Source: an uncultured Pelolinea sp.
GTDB lineage: Bacteria; Chloroflexota; Anaerolineae; Anaerolineales; Anaerolineaceae
Reading direction: 5' to 3'
Length of the DNA: 19,055 nucleotides
Assembly: GCA_937902055.1 (NCBI GenBank)
Contig: CALGUJ010000238.1
Span: 1 to 19,055, forward strand
Shown: piece after piece, positions 1-6,318 of the stretch
How the letters are laid out: each line of letters opens with the position of its first letter
Numbering within the stretch: the first letter of the stretch is position 1
Notes under the pieces: generated by a model
Database searches by the model: none
What the model was told of the DNA's origin: nothing
What the model saw: the letters and a program-made list of their open reading frames with translations, nothing else
Translations under genes and position numbers: made by a program

Positions 1-349
1 AGCGGGTTGGCAGTGTGGCATTCTTGCGGTTGCTGAGGGTAGCGCCAAGGTTCAGCGCGATGATGGTGTGCAATCCGGGTTCCAGCTCCTGCACCTCGTT
101 GACCACGCGCTGGTATCCGTCTTCGAACACGTTGAAGTTATTTAAATCCATGCCGGTAATGAACTTTTCCTGGCTGTCGTATGCCTCAACATATAGTGTG
201 ATCTTGGGAAATTGGCTCAAATCCGGCGCGTTCACGCGCAGATTCAGGCTGCTCTGGGCCTGTATGGGAGAGACGGACGCGAGCAGGCTGGCGGCGCACA
301 GCGCCCCGAACAGAAAAAACCTGGCCAGTTTATTGGAAATCGGCATCAT
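1..349 (-). CDS. Secreted VWA-like protein, N-terminal part (cut by window edge)
   Basis: The minus-strand frame is open from the ATG at 349 to the left edge, about 116 residues, with no stop. It starts MMPISNKLARFF, followed by a hydrophobic stretch ending in small residues near PIQAQ (about residue 33), which reads as a signal peptide. The mature part then has a beta-rich pattern with a 'FNVFEDG' motif and 'HTIIALNLG'. In von Willebrand factor A proteins of Chloroflexi and relatives, an N-terminal 'xFxVxEDG' segment commonly precedes the VWA domain, whose first strand would be this 'IIALNLG'. The metal-site DxSxS is not visible: the strand continues as N-L-G-A-T, so the MIDAS may be degenerate. 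The protein is probably exported to the cell surface. It lies 64 bp downstream of the C39-like peptidase on the same strand. Two adjacent ATGs (349 and 346) are possible starts and neither has a Shine-Dalgarno site. Confidence 0.7.
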   Translation of the reverse strand, partial: MMPISNKLARFFLFGALCAASLLASVSPIQAQSSLNLRVNAPDLSQFPKITLYVEAYDSQEKFITGMDLNNFNVFEDGYQRVVNEVQELEPGLHTIIALNLGATLSNRKNATLPTR

Positions 350-353
350 GTTT

Positions 354-359
354 ATTGTA
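354..359 (-). promoter_or_regulatory. Possible -10 hexamer TACAAT just before the VWA-like gene
   Basis: On the minus strand TACAAT ends 4 nt before the first ATG (7 nt before the second). No -35 match was found at 16-18 nt. It fits the leaderless pattern of the neighbouring genes but is weak alone. Confidence 0.3.
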
Positions 360-381
360 ACGGTTTAATGGTATCTCATTA

Positions 382-401
382 CCGGTTTCGGTTGAAACCG
401 G
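382..401. repeat. Perfect inverted repeat between the peptidase and VWA-like genes
   Basis: The arms CCGGTTTC and GAAACCGG (8 bp each) flank a 4-nt GGTT spacer. It starts 12 bp beyond the stop codon of the C39-like gene in the direction of transcription. No T-run follows on the minus strand, so it is not a canonical intrinsic terminator. It could be an operator for the VWA-like gene, an mRNA 3'-end stabiliser, or a weak terminator. Confidence 0.5.
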
Positions 402-413
402 ATTTGCAACCGA

Positions 414-1703
414 TTATGGATAGATCCCCAGATTGTTGAGAGCTTCCACGCAGGGATCGTAATCCTGGTGGTATTGCAGGCAGGTGTAGAAATCATCGAT
501 GCCTTTTTCCCGCTCCCCAATAGAGATTCTGGCCATGCCGCGCCAGTAATAACTCTCCTCCAGCGCCGGTTCATTGTCACGCACCATTTCGATGGAATTC
601 TTGGTGGCTTTTTCGATCACATCCGCGTAGCGCCCAGAGTAGTAATAGGCCAGGAAGGGGCCGGTCTGGTACCAAAGGATGCGGTAGGGAATGATGCTTT
701 CGTCCGGCAGCGCATCGTAAAGTTCGAAAGCCTGATCGTAAGCCTTGGCGGCACCGCTGTAATCGCGCAACTTGACCAGGTTGGTGCCGTAATTGAACAA
801 GGCGTAAAAGCGTTCCATACCACTCAATTGGTAGAATTCCTGCTGGGCTTTTTCAAGGGCGTTCTCGTAATTTTTATATTCGTTGCGGTCATCACCCAAC
901 AAATTCAACACATCATTTTCCAGGTTTGGCGGATAAACGATCATGTAAAGATAATTGAAAGACCGCCACTCATCCAGAAGCGTGTCATAAGGCTGGTGGT
1001 AATCCGGTTCGATGTAAGAATCCTGGGCGATAAAGTATGCCTGCGCATCGTTATAACCGGAAAGCACCTGGTAATGGCCCATCCAGGTAAGGTTGTATTG
1101 GATGTCGCGGAAAGTGGGACCTTTCTCGACGATCACCGGGAACCCGGCGGCGATGAAGCGTTTCAAGGTGTCCAGATCTCCGCCGACTCGAATGATCATG
1201 CCCATTCCAGCTTCTTCTTCAGCGTAAGCCTGCAATTCGCCGGGAGTGATGTTCTTATCCTTGTTGTATGTTCTGACCTTGCCGGCAACGTCGTCGTGCG
1301 TCCCTTCCCAGCCCCAATACGACAGCGCCATTGCCAGGTTGGCCGGCCCGCAGTAATTCCAGCGGTTGTGCTGCGAAAAATAATTTCCACCCTCAATGGA
1401 ATACGCCAGCGGGAGCGGGGCGAAGGTCGCGGTCGGCGCTTCGGTAACCTGATGCGTGGGAAGGGGCGTCATGGTGGCTACGTTCGGGCTGGGAATGGCA
1501 AGGTCATCTGCTTCGCCGGCGCTGCCGTCGCTCGAAAAAGCGACGGCCTGTGGTGGATTCAGCCAGGTGCGCATACGACCCATCCATTGGTTGATATGCC
1601 ATCCCAACTTTTCCTGGAATGAGCGGTTCAACAGCAGAGAATAACTGAAGATGGTCAAAACCAATAGAATGGCGATAGTGACAATCAGCCAACGTTTATT
1701 CAT
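414..1703 (-). CDS. Membrane-anchored C39-like cysteine peptidase with C-terminal TPRs
   Basis: 429 aa. Residues 5-25 form one transmembrane or signal-anchor helix, so the bulk is probably outside the cytoplasm. Residues 50-98 are a Pro/Thr/Ser-rich linker. Residues 100-255 match the C39-like (Peptidase_C39_2) fold: the catalytic Cys118 sits in 'NYCGPANLAMALSYWGW', the His210 in 'MGHYQVLSGYND', and Asp228 in 'AQDSY' completes the likely triad. Gln111 is near, though one position off, the usual oxyanion Gln. Residues about 275-425 are helical with TPR-like repeats ('FNYGTNLVKLRDYSGAAKAYDQAF', 'YYWRGMARISIGEREKGIDDFY' pattern). The substrate is unknown; C39-like/TPR proteins of this type are not bacteriocin transporters, since there is no ABC domain. 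A TATAAT lies 6 nt before the ATG with no Shine-Dalgarno, suggesting leaderless expression. A 384-aa antisense frame over it is a shadow. Confidence 0.85.
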   Translation of the reverse strand: MNKRWLIVTIAILLVLTIFSYSLLLNRSFQEKLGWHINQWMGRMRTWLNPPQAVAFSSDGSAGEADDLAIPSPNVATMTPLPTHQVTEAPTATFAPLPLAYSIEGGNYFSQHNRWNYCGPANLAMALSYWGWEGTHDDVAGKVRTYNKDKNITPGELQAYAEEEAGMGMIIRVGGDLDTLKRFIAAGFPVIVEKGPTFRDIQYNLTWMGHYQVLSGYNDAQAYFIAQDSYIEPDYHQPYDTLLDEWRSFNYLYMIVYPPNLENDVLNLLGDDRNEYKNYENALEKAQQEFYQLSGMERFYALFNYGTNLVKLRDYSGAAKAYDQAFELYDALPDESIIPYRILWYQTGPFLAYYYSGRYADVIEKATKNSIEMVRDNEPALEESYYWRGMARISIGEREKGIDDFYTCLQYHQDYDPCVEALNNLGIYP

Positions 1704-1709
1704 GCGGCG

Positions 1710-1739
1710 ATTATATCATCCGGTAGACAAATAAGACAA
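1710..1739 (-). promoter_or_regulatory. Promoter of the C39-like peptidase gene, predicted leaderless
   Basis: On the minus strand, TTGTCT (1734-1739) is followed after 18 nt by a consensus TATAAT (1710-1715). The distance from the -10 to the ATG at 1703 is 6 nt, so a normal start site would fall on or next to the A of the ATG. The -10 is perfect and the -35 matches 3 of 6. Confidence 0.6.
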
Positions 1740-1751
1740 ATATAGTCCGAA

Positions 1752-2546
1752 TTACTTCTTGCGCGCAGTGACCACCAGATTTCCACTGGTTCCAGCGTTG
1801 AATGGTTCATCCGATAATGCGCCGAAAAAGTTAATATCCATAAAACCGCATTCCTGCAACAGGTCGGTCATAAGCGCCTGTTTAAGAGGATAGAGCCTGG
1901 TGGATGAGATACGCTGCTGCCAGGCTTCGGTTCCGTTGCGCTGCAAGCGCAGGATATTAAAGGTGATCAGGCCATCGGGATCAAAGTCGTAGAATCGTAA
2001 AAAGACCCATTCCTGTGAACCTTCGATATGATTTTGAGGTTCCATCCAACGATTCCTGTTTTCAATCACTGCATCGAAATTGCGATTCTGGATGATGATC
2101 CCGCCGCCCGGCTGCAGGCAGTCAGCGAAATCCTGCAGCGCCTCCCGCAAGGCTTGCCCGGAAAGCGCGTGCGGCAGCGAATTGCCCAGGCACAGGATCA
2201 AATCGAAAGGAAATTCGGGTTCCGCCTGAAAATCGCGCGCCAGGTTACCGAAAGCGGATACCAGGAATTTTGCTTGCACCCCGGCTGTACGGGCGTTTTC
2301 GCGCGCTTTTTCAACCATTTTAGGGCTGATATCCGAACCATAGGCGATGGCGCCCATTCCGGCCAGCGCGATGGCGTGCATACCGCTGCCGCAAGCCGCG
2401 TCCAGTACTTTTGGCGGCCGCTGGATATTTTTCTCGATCTGTTTGAGTTGCTTTTGGATGAAAGGCAATTCCAGGGCCAGGCGGGCCGGCCAATTGACGA
2501 AACGATCGTAATCCTGGCTGAAATCGTCGTAAGTTTCCTTATTCAT
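1752..2546 (-). CDS. SAM-dependent class I methyltransferase
   Basis: 264 aa, cytoplasmic, with a Rossmann-fold methyltransferase core. Motif I is 'VLDAACGSGMHA' (47-58), an acidic residue closing strand beta2 is Asp72 in 'GSDISP', and motif IV is 'LILCLGNSLPHAL' (117-129). This is followed by the 'LQPGGGIIIQNRNFD' post-motif region (145-158). The 'CLGNSLPHL' form of motif IV resembles small-molecule methyltransferases such as glycine/sarcosine N-methyltransferases. It lacks the (D/N/S)PP(Y/F) motif of N6A/N4C DNA methyltransferases and the PCQ of C5 enzymes, so it is not a restriction-modification partner. The substrate cannot be named. It lies 71 bp downstream of the response regulator and 48 bp upstream of the peptidase, all on one strand. 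There is no clear Shine-Dalgarno; TAGAAT ends 6 nt before the ATG. Confidence 0.85.
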   Translation of the reverse strand: MNKETYDDFSQDYDRFVNWPARLALELPFIQKQLKQIEKNIQRPPKVLDAACGSGMHAIALAGMGAIAYGSDISPKMVEKARENARTAGVQAKFLVSAFGNLARDFQAEPEFPFDLILCLGNSLPHALSGQALREALQDFADCLQPGGGIIIQNRNFDAVIENRNRWMEPQNHIEGSQEWVFLRFYDFDPDGLITFNILRLQRNGTEAWQQRISSTRLYPLKQALMTDLLQECGFMDINFFGALSDEPFNAGTSGNLVVTARKK

Positions 2547-2549
2547 ATT

Positions 2550-2579
2550 CTCATTCTACCGAATTGCGCGGGGAATGAG
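2550..2579. promoter_or_regulatory. Operator-like dyad over the -10 of the methyltransferase gene
   Basis: The arms CTCATTC (2550-2556) and GAATGAG (2573-2579) form a perfect 7-bp dyad with a 16-nt spacer. The left arm overlaps the minus-strand -10-like hexamer TAGAAT (2553-2558), which ends 6 nt before the ATG at 2546. No -35 match was found. The overlap would suit a repressor site, but a stem-loop in the regulator's transcript tail is an alternative. Confidence 0.4.
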
Positions 2580-2590
2580 TAGAGGATTTG

Positions 2591-2605
2591 TTCAGAGTGG
2601 CTGAA
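2591..2605. repeat. Small hairpin just downstream of the response regulator
   Basis: TTCAG and CTGAA pair across a 5-nt loop, 12 nt past the regulator stop codon. There is no U-run, so it is at best a weak terminator or processing site. Confidence 0.25.
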
Positions 2606-2617
2606 AAGGAAGAGGCT

Positions 2618-3259
2618 TTACTCGACCAATCCATATCGCAGCGCCAGAACGGCAGCCTGGGTTCGGTCTTCCACTTCCAGTTTTTCCAGGATGGCGCTTA
2701 CGTAATTTCGTACGGTTCCCTCGGAGAGAAATAGCGTTTGGGCAATTTCGGCGTTAGCCATGCCGTGGGTGATCAGCTTGAGGATTTCTTTTTCCCGGTC
2801 AGAAAGATTCCGCCCCAGGGTCGAATCGCCGGGCAGGGCTTGTTTGGCAAGCTGGTGGAATAATTTTCCCGCCACCTTGGTATCCACCGGTGTATTACCG
2901 GCCACGATTTCTTCGATAGCCTGGATGAGCGCTTCCCGTGAAGTATCTTTTAGCAAGTATCCATCCGCTCCATTGCGGATGGCATCGAACAGCCAGGCGT
3001 CTGCATCGTAAGTGGTCAACACCAAGATTTTAATTTCAGGGTGCTTTTCCTTGATCGCTTTGGTGGCATGAATGCCGTTCATGATCGGCATTTTCAGATC
3101 CATCAAAATCACGTCCGCCGGATGGCTTTCCACCAGGTCGATGGCCTCGGCGCCGTTGCTGGCGATGCCCAGCACTTCCAGGTTTTCAGCCGTGCTCAGG
3201 ATGGCTTTAAGGCCCTGGCAGACCACTTCCTGATCGTCGCAGATGATGAGTTTAATCAT
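2618..3259 (-). CDS. LuxR/NarL-family response regulator
   Basis: 213 aa, the standard length for the NarL/LiaR class. Residues 1-120 are a receiver domain: acidic pocket Asp8/Asp9, phospho-acceptor Asp54 in 'VILMDLKMP', conserved Thr83 and Lys104 in 'YLLKDTS'. Residues 150-213 are a LuxR-type helix-turn-helix ('LSDREKEILKLI', 'NAEIAQTLFLSEGTVRNYVSAIL'). It is a DNA-binding transcription factor activated by phosphorylation from the kinase encoded directly upstream. The two genes overlap by 8 nt (ATGATTAA), which implies translational coupling. The likely targets are the repeats before the kinase gene (4587-4613) and the divergent exporter operon, an inference from location. Confidence 0.95.
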   Translation of the reverse strand: MIKLIICDDQEVVCQGLKAILSTAENLEVLGIASNGAEAIDLVESHPADVILMDLKMPIMNGIHATKAIKEKHPEIKILVLTTYDADAWLFDAIRNGADGYLLKDTSREALIQAIEEIVAGNTPVDTKVAGKLFHQLAKQALPGDSTLGRNLSDREKEILKLITHGMANAEIAQTLFLSEGTVRNYVSAILEKLEVEDRTQAAVLALRYGLVE

Positions 3260-4580
3260 ATTTCATCTTCATGAGGATCGTGATTTCCGTTCCAAGTTTT
3301 TCAGCACTCTGAATATCAAAGGCGCCGCCCAGCATTTCGATCCGTTCACGCATTCCGCGGATGCCCAGTTGTTCCTTTTTTATTTTCTGGAGGTCGAATC
3401 CTTTTCCGTTATCCTTGATTTTTAATTTTATCTGATCTCCATCCGCCAGCAGGCTGATTTCCGCTTTGGTGGCATTGGCATGCCGCAGGATATTTTCCGC
3501 GGATTCCTGTGCGGTGCGGTAGATGGTATGGCTGACCTCGTCCGGCAGGACGTCCAGCCCTTTTTCCAAATGAAATTCCACCTTGAAACCGCCTCGTTCG
3601 CTGGCGGATTGGAAAACGTTGCGGAGCGCCTGAGTGAGTCCGTATGCTTCAAGTTCGGAAGTGCGTAAATCCACCAGCGCGCGGCGTGTCTCCGCCAGGC
3701 CGCTCTTGGTGTTCTCAAGCGTCTGCGCCAGCATAGCTTTGGCCTGTTCAGGATTGCGGTCGAATAATGCCTTGATCGCTTCCAACTGAACGGAAGTGCT
3801 GCTCAGAGTGTGCGCCAGCGTGTCGTGCAATTCACGCGCCAGGCGGTTGCGCTCTTGCGTTTGGGCCAGTTTCTCGCTGGTGAGCGCATATTTCTGTAAT
3901 TTCAGGTTGGCTTCTGCCAATTGCTCGTGCTGGCTGCGCTGAACGGTGACCAGGCTATGTTCAATCCAGCCCACAATCGCCAGGATCACGCTGCGCGCGA
4001 AACTTCCCATGAAATCCGCCAGAATGAAAAAAATATCCCGGTCGATGTCGTCTGTAGTAATCACTATTCCCGATTTCGCCGACAAGTCGTGCATGATCAC
4101 CAGCACTCCCCGGTTGGGCTCCACGATCATCGGAAGGGTATCCGCGAGCAGTATGACCAGGCAGTAAAGAAGCACTTGCTTAAGTGGAAACTGCCAGGCG
4201 ATGAAGACCAGCGGGATGATCAGGAAAAAAATGGCATCCCAGCGCAGGAGAGTCGGGGAAGAATTCGGTATCATCCTTTGCACGGAAAGGGAAAATACAT
4301 GCCGCGAAAGGATCGTTATCAAAGCGATGGAATAAAGAATGGCTAAAAATATCCTTTTCGTGATGCGTTGTTCGACCTTTTTAAAAGACAGCATCAGCAG
4401 GATCAATCCCATCAAAGCAACAGCACCCAGGGTGATGTAATCATAGAGGTCCACCTGGAAATAATTCGCGCGTAGTGAAAAAAGAGGTGAAAAAGAGCTC
4501 AATAAAAGAAATAACAACTGGACTAAAATAGACCAGCGTAAAATCTGAAGAACACGGCGGTCAACGAACTCGTTTTTCAT
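3252..4580 (-). CDS. Membrane sensor histidine kinase (HisKA_3, NarX/LiaS/DesK type)
   Basis: 442 aa. The N-terminal half has about six hydrophobic helices (near 14-34, 46-66, 77-95, 114-131, 134-150, 187-207), so the sensor is embedded in the membrane and has no large extracellular domain. A coiled linker (212-240) leads to the HisKA_3 dimerisation motif with phospho-acceptor His252 in 'RLARELHDTLAHTLS'. The HATPase_c domain shows the N-box Asn363 ('ESAENILRHA'), G1 'DNGKGF' (390-395) and G2 'GIRGMRERIEMLGG' (406-419). It pairs with the response regulator overlapping its 3' end. Membrane-intrinsic sensing plus a divergent ABC exporter is the layout of envelope-stress and antimicrobial-sensing systems. 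There is no Shine-Dalgarno; TAATAT ends 6 nt before the ATG. Confidence 0.93.
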   Translation of the reverse strand: MKNEFVDRRVLQILRWSILVQLLFLLLSSFSPLFSLRANYFQVDLYDYITLGAVALMGLILLMLSFKKVEQRITKRIFLAILYSIALITILSRHVFSLSVQRMIPNSSPTLLRWDAIFFLIIPLVFIAWQFPLKQVLLYCLVILLADTLPMIVEPNRGVLVIMHDLSAKSGIVITTDDIDRDIFFILADFMGSFARSVILAIVGWIEHSLVTVQRSQHEQLAEANLKLQKYALTSEKLAQTQERNRLARELHDTLAHTLSSTSVQLEAIKALFDRNPEQAKAMLAQTLENTKSGLAETRRALVDLRTSELEAYGLTQALRNVFQSASERGGFKVEFHLEKGLDVLPDEVSHTIYRTAQESAENILRHANATKAEISLLADGDQIKLKIKDNGKGFDLQKIKKEQLGIRGMRERIEMLGGAFDIQSAEKLGTEITILMKMKYD

Positions 4581-4586
4581 ACGTGC

Positions 4587-4613
4587 ATATTAACACATAT
4601 TAAAGAATATTAA
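4587..4613. promoter_or_regulatory. Three ATATTAA direct repeats with 10-bp period, likely regulator operator
   Basis: Exact copies of ATATTAA lie at 4587-4593, 4597-4603 and 4607-4613, each one helical turn apart, so all face the same side of the helix. On the minus strand the copy nearest the kinase supplies TAATAT, a -10-like hexamer 6 nt before the kinase ATG, and the outer copy reaches the -35 position. This is the expected form of an autoregulatory binding site for the adjacent LuxR-type regulator, possibly shared with the divergent exporter operon. Confidence 0.6.
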
Positions 4614-4631
4614 GGGTGATGGCAGTCATAA

Positions 4632-4645
4632 GCAATGGTGATTGC
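4632..4645. promoter_or_regulatory. Short dyad GCAAT-N4-ATTGC in the divergent control region
   Basis: A perfect 5-bp inverted repeat with a 4-nt centre, midway between the kinase gene and the exporter operon. It could be a further operator; short enough to occur by chance. Confidence 0.25.
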
Positions 4646-4668
4646 CTTCATACGATTAATTTACCCCC

Positions 4669-4678
4669 TGCATATGCA
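4669..4678. promoter_or_regulatory. 10-bp palindrome TGCATATGCA in the divergent control region
   Basis: A perfect palindrome just upstream of TTGACG (4682-4687), which would be a good -35 box for the exporter operon, though no convincing -10 lies 16-18 nt beyond it (the nearest, TATGAT at 4697-4702, is only 9 nt away). It may be an activator or repressor site. Confidence 0.3.
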
Positions 4679-4710
4679 TTTTTGACGCCCTGCTTTTATG
4701 ATTACAGCTT

Positions 4711-4726
4711 GGGAAATCTGTTTCCC
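4711..4726. promoter_or_regulatory. Dyad GGGAAA-N4-TTTCCC shortly before the exporter operon
   Basis: A perfect 6-bp inverted repeat with a 4-nt loop, 15 bp before the Shine-Dalgarno (AGGAG, 4742-4746) of adaptor 1. It is either an operator or a hairpin in the 5' leader. Confidence 0.35.
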
Positions 4727-4755
4727 TGCCGAAAACACGATAGGAGAATATGAAA

Positions 4756-6291
4756 ATGGATATTGAAAAAATCAAGACGAAGATTGTTGATTTCTATAGA
4801 TCAAAGATCGTTAATTTTTACAACACAAAGCGAAAACTCTTTTGGATCATCAGCGCGGCGCTGGTGGTTGTCATCCTGGCCGGGATTGTTCTTCCGGCAT
4901 TGCTGACACCCAAACAAGCGGAAGCCACTGTCGAGTATGGTCAGGTGACCCGCGGTAGTTTAACTGAAACCATCGATGTGGTCGGAACGCTGGAAGCCAT
5001 TCCTTCAGCCACACTCACCTGGCAATCGGGCGGTATTGTGGATAGCTTCGATGTTAAAGTCGGCGATAAAGTCAAGGAAGGCGATGTATTGATGACATTA
5101 ACCGAGAGCACGTTGGATTCTTCCATCCTCGAAGCGCAATCCAGCCTGCTGGATGCCGAAGAAACTCTCGAAAACCTGAAGAGCGCCAATACCGACTTGT
5201 ATACGGCCTCCCAGACGCTGGCGGATGCGGAATATGAATTAATTCAATATAAATCCGACCGCGATTACTACAACACAAAGGGAGCTTCCGATGAAACCGT
5301 CGACGCAGCCCGTAAGGCATATTACGATGCCAAAGAGGTTGTGTGGGAGAAAGAGGCTGCCTATGATGCTCTTTCCGATTTGGCTGCCGATGATCCTGAA
5401 AAAGAGGCGGCTTATGAAGACAGGAAAGCAGCCATCGAGGCGCAGGAAAAAGCGCTGCGAAATCTAAATTACATCCTGGGAGTTTATTACGACTACGGCG
5501 TTGAGACTAACTTCATCGAGTACGATGCGGCCTTGGCGGCTGTCAAGGAAGCGCGCGTGGCTTATAACCGCTATCTGGACCAGAGCGAAGAGATCGCGGC
5601 GGCTGAAGCGGCTGTGCAGGCTTTGAAGAACACCATCGCAACCGGCAGTATCATTGCACCTTTCGACGGCACGATAACGGAAATTGAAGCGGTGGCCGGC
5701 GACCTCATCACCAGCTATTCCGATTCGGATAACACCACAGCGGCGCTGACCATCAGCAACCTCGACAATTTGATGATCGAAGTCCAAATCTCGGAAGTCG
5801 ATATCAACAAGGTGGCTGTCGGGCAGAAGGCAACCGTCACTTTCGACGCAATTGCCAACAAGGAATATACCGGTTACGTTTCATCCATTTCCTCTTCCGG
5901 CGAGGAAGATGATAATGGCGTGGTTCAATTTTCCGTGTGGGTCAAGCTTGACGACGCTGATGACCAGGTAAAGCCCGGTTTCACATCCGTTGTCAGCATA
6001 GTCACCGCGGAAGTGCAAGATGCCCTACTGGTTCCTTACGATGCCGTTGTCAGCCGTGATGGTTCCTATATGGTTGTTGTGGCAAGTGGCAGCAGCACCA
6101 CCATGGTGCCGGTTGAAGTAGGCGCGACCTCCGATCTGTTCGCTGAAATTACCAGCGGCGAAATTGAAGAAGGCGACCAAGTCATCATCTACAGTTCGGA
6201 CAGCGAAGATATGTTCGGCATGATGATGATGGGCGGCGGTGGCGGTGGCGGCGGCCAACCCCCGGCTGGCGGCGGTCCTGGTGGTCAGTAG
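4756..6291 (+). CDS. HlyD/MacA-type periplasmic-adaptor-like protein 1 of ABC exporter
   Basis: 511 aa from the chosen start. AGGAG (4742-4746) is 9 nt from the ATG at 4756 but only 3 nt from an ATG two codons earlier (4750), so 4756 is preferred. One transmembrane helix (about 29-50) anchors it with a short cytoplasmic tail carrying a tandem 8-residue repeat (KIVDFYRS, KIVNFYNT, 9-24). Outside come the first lipoyl half ('GTLEAIPSATL', 'VGDKVKEGDVL'), a long charged alpha-hairpin/coiled-coil (about 120-290), the second lipoyl half ('IIAPFDGTIT', 299-308), and beta-barrel and membrane-proximal domains ('ISSSGEEDDNG', 'VKPGFTSVVSI'). The last 26 residues are a Met4-Gly8-Pro/Gly-rich tail. MacA-like adaptors link or stimulate MacB-type ABC pumps. 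No TolC-like gene is present, as expected if the host is monoderm. First gene of the operon. Confidence 0.92.
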   Translation: MDIEKIKTKIVDFYRSKIVNFYNTKRKLFWIISAALVVVILAGIVLPALLTPKQAEATVEYGQVTRGSLTETIDVVGTLEAIPSATLTWQSGGIVDSFDVKVGDKVKEGDVLMTLTESTLDSSILEAQSSLLDAEETLENLKSANTDLYTASQTLADAEYELIQYKSDRDYYNTKGASDETVDAARKAYYDAKEVVWEKEAAYDALSDLAADDPEKEAAYEDRKAAIEAQEKALRNLNYILGVYYDYGVETNFIEYDAALAAVKEARVAYNRYLDQSEEIAAAEAAVQALKNTIATGSIIAPFDGTITEIEAVAGDLITSYSDSDNTTAALTISNLDNLMIEVQISEVDINKVAVGQKATVTFDAIANKEYTGYVSSISSSGEEDDNGVVQFSVWVKLDDADDQVKPGFTSVVSIVTAEVQDALLVPYDAVVSRDGSYMVVVASGSSTTMVPVEVGATSDLFAEITSGEIEEGDQVIIYSSDSEDMFGMMMMGGGGGGGGQPPAGGGPGGQ

Positions 6292-6318
6292 AAAAATCAT
6301 AATGGTAGGCAAATTAAA

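Noticed and set aside
468..1622. 384-aa plus-strand open frame antisense to the C39-like peptidase
   Set aside because: The opposite strand has an intact peptidase with catalytic motifs and a promoter; the plus-strand product shows no domain pattern and is a shadow of codon bias.
1752..2546. Methyltransferase as the DNA-modification partner of the restriction gene at the other end
   Set aside because: It lacks DNA methyltransferase catalytic motifs, has a small-molecule-type motif IV, is 16 kb away and has the composition of its neighbours, not of the AT-rich gene.
4682..4702. TTGACG and TATGAT as a promoter for the exporter operon
   Set aside because: The spacer is only 9 nt, far from the 16-18 nt required.
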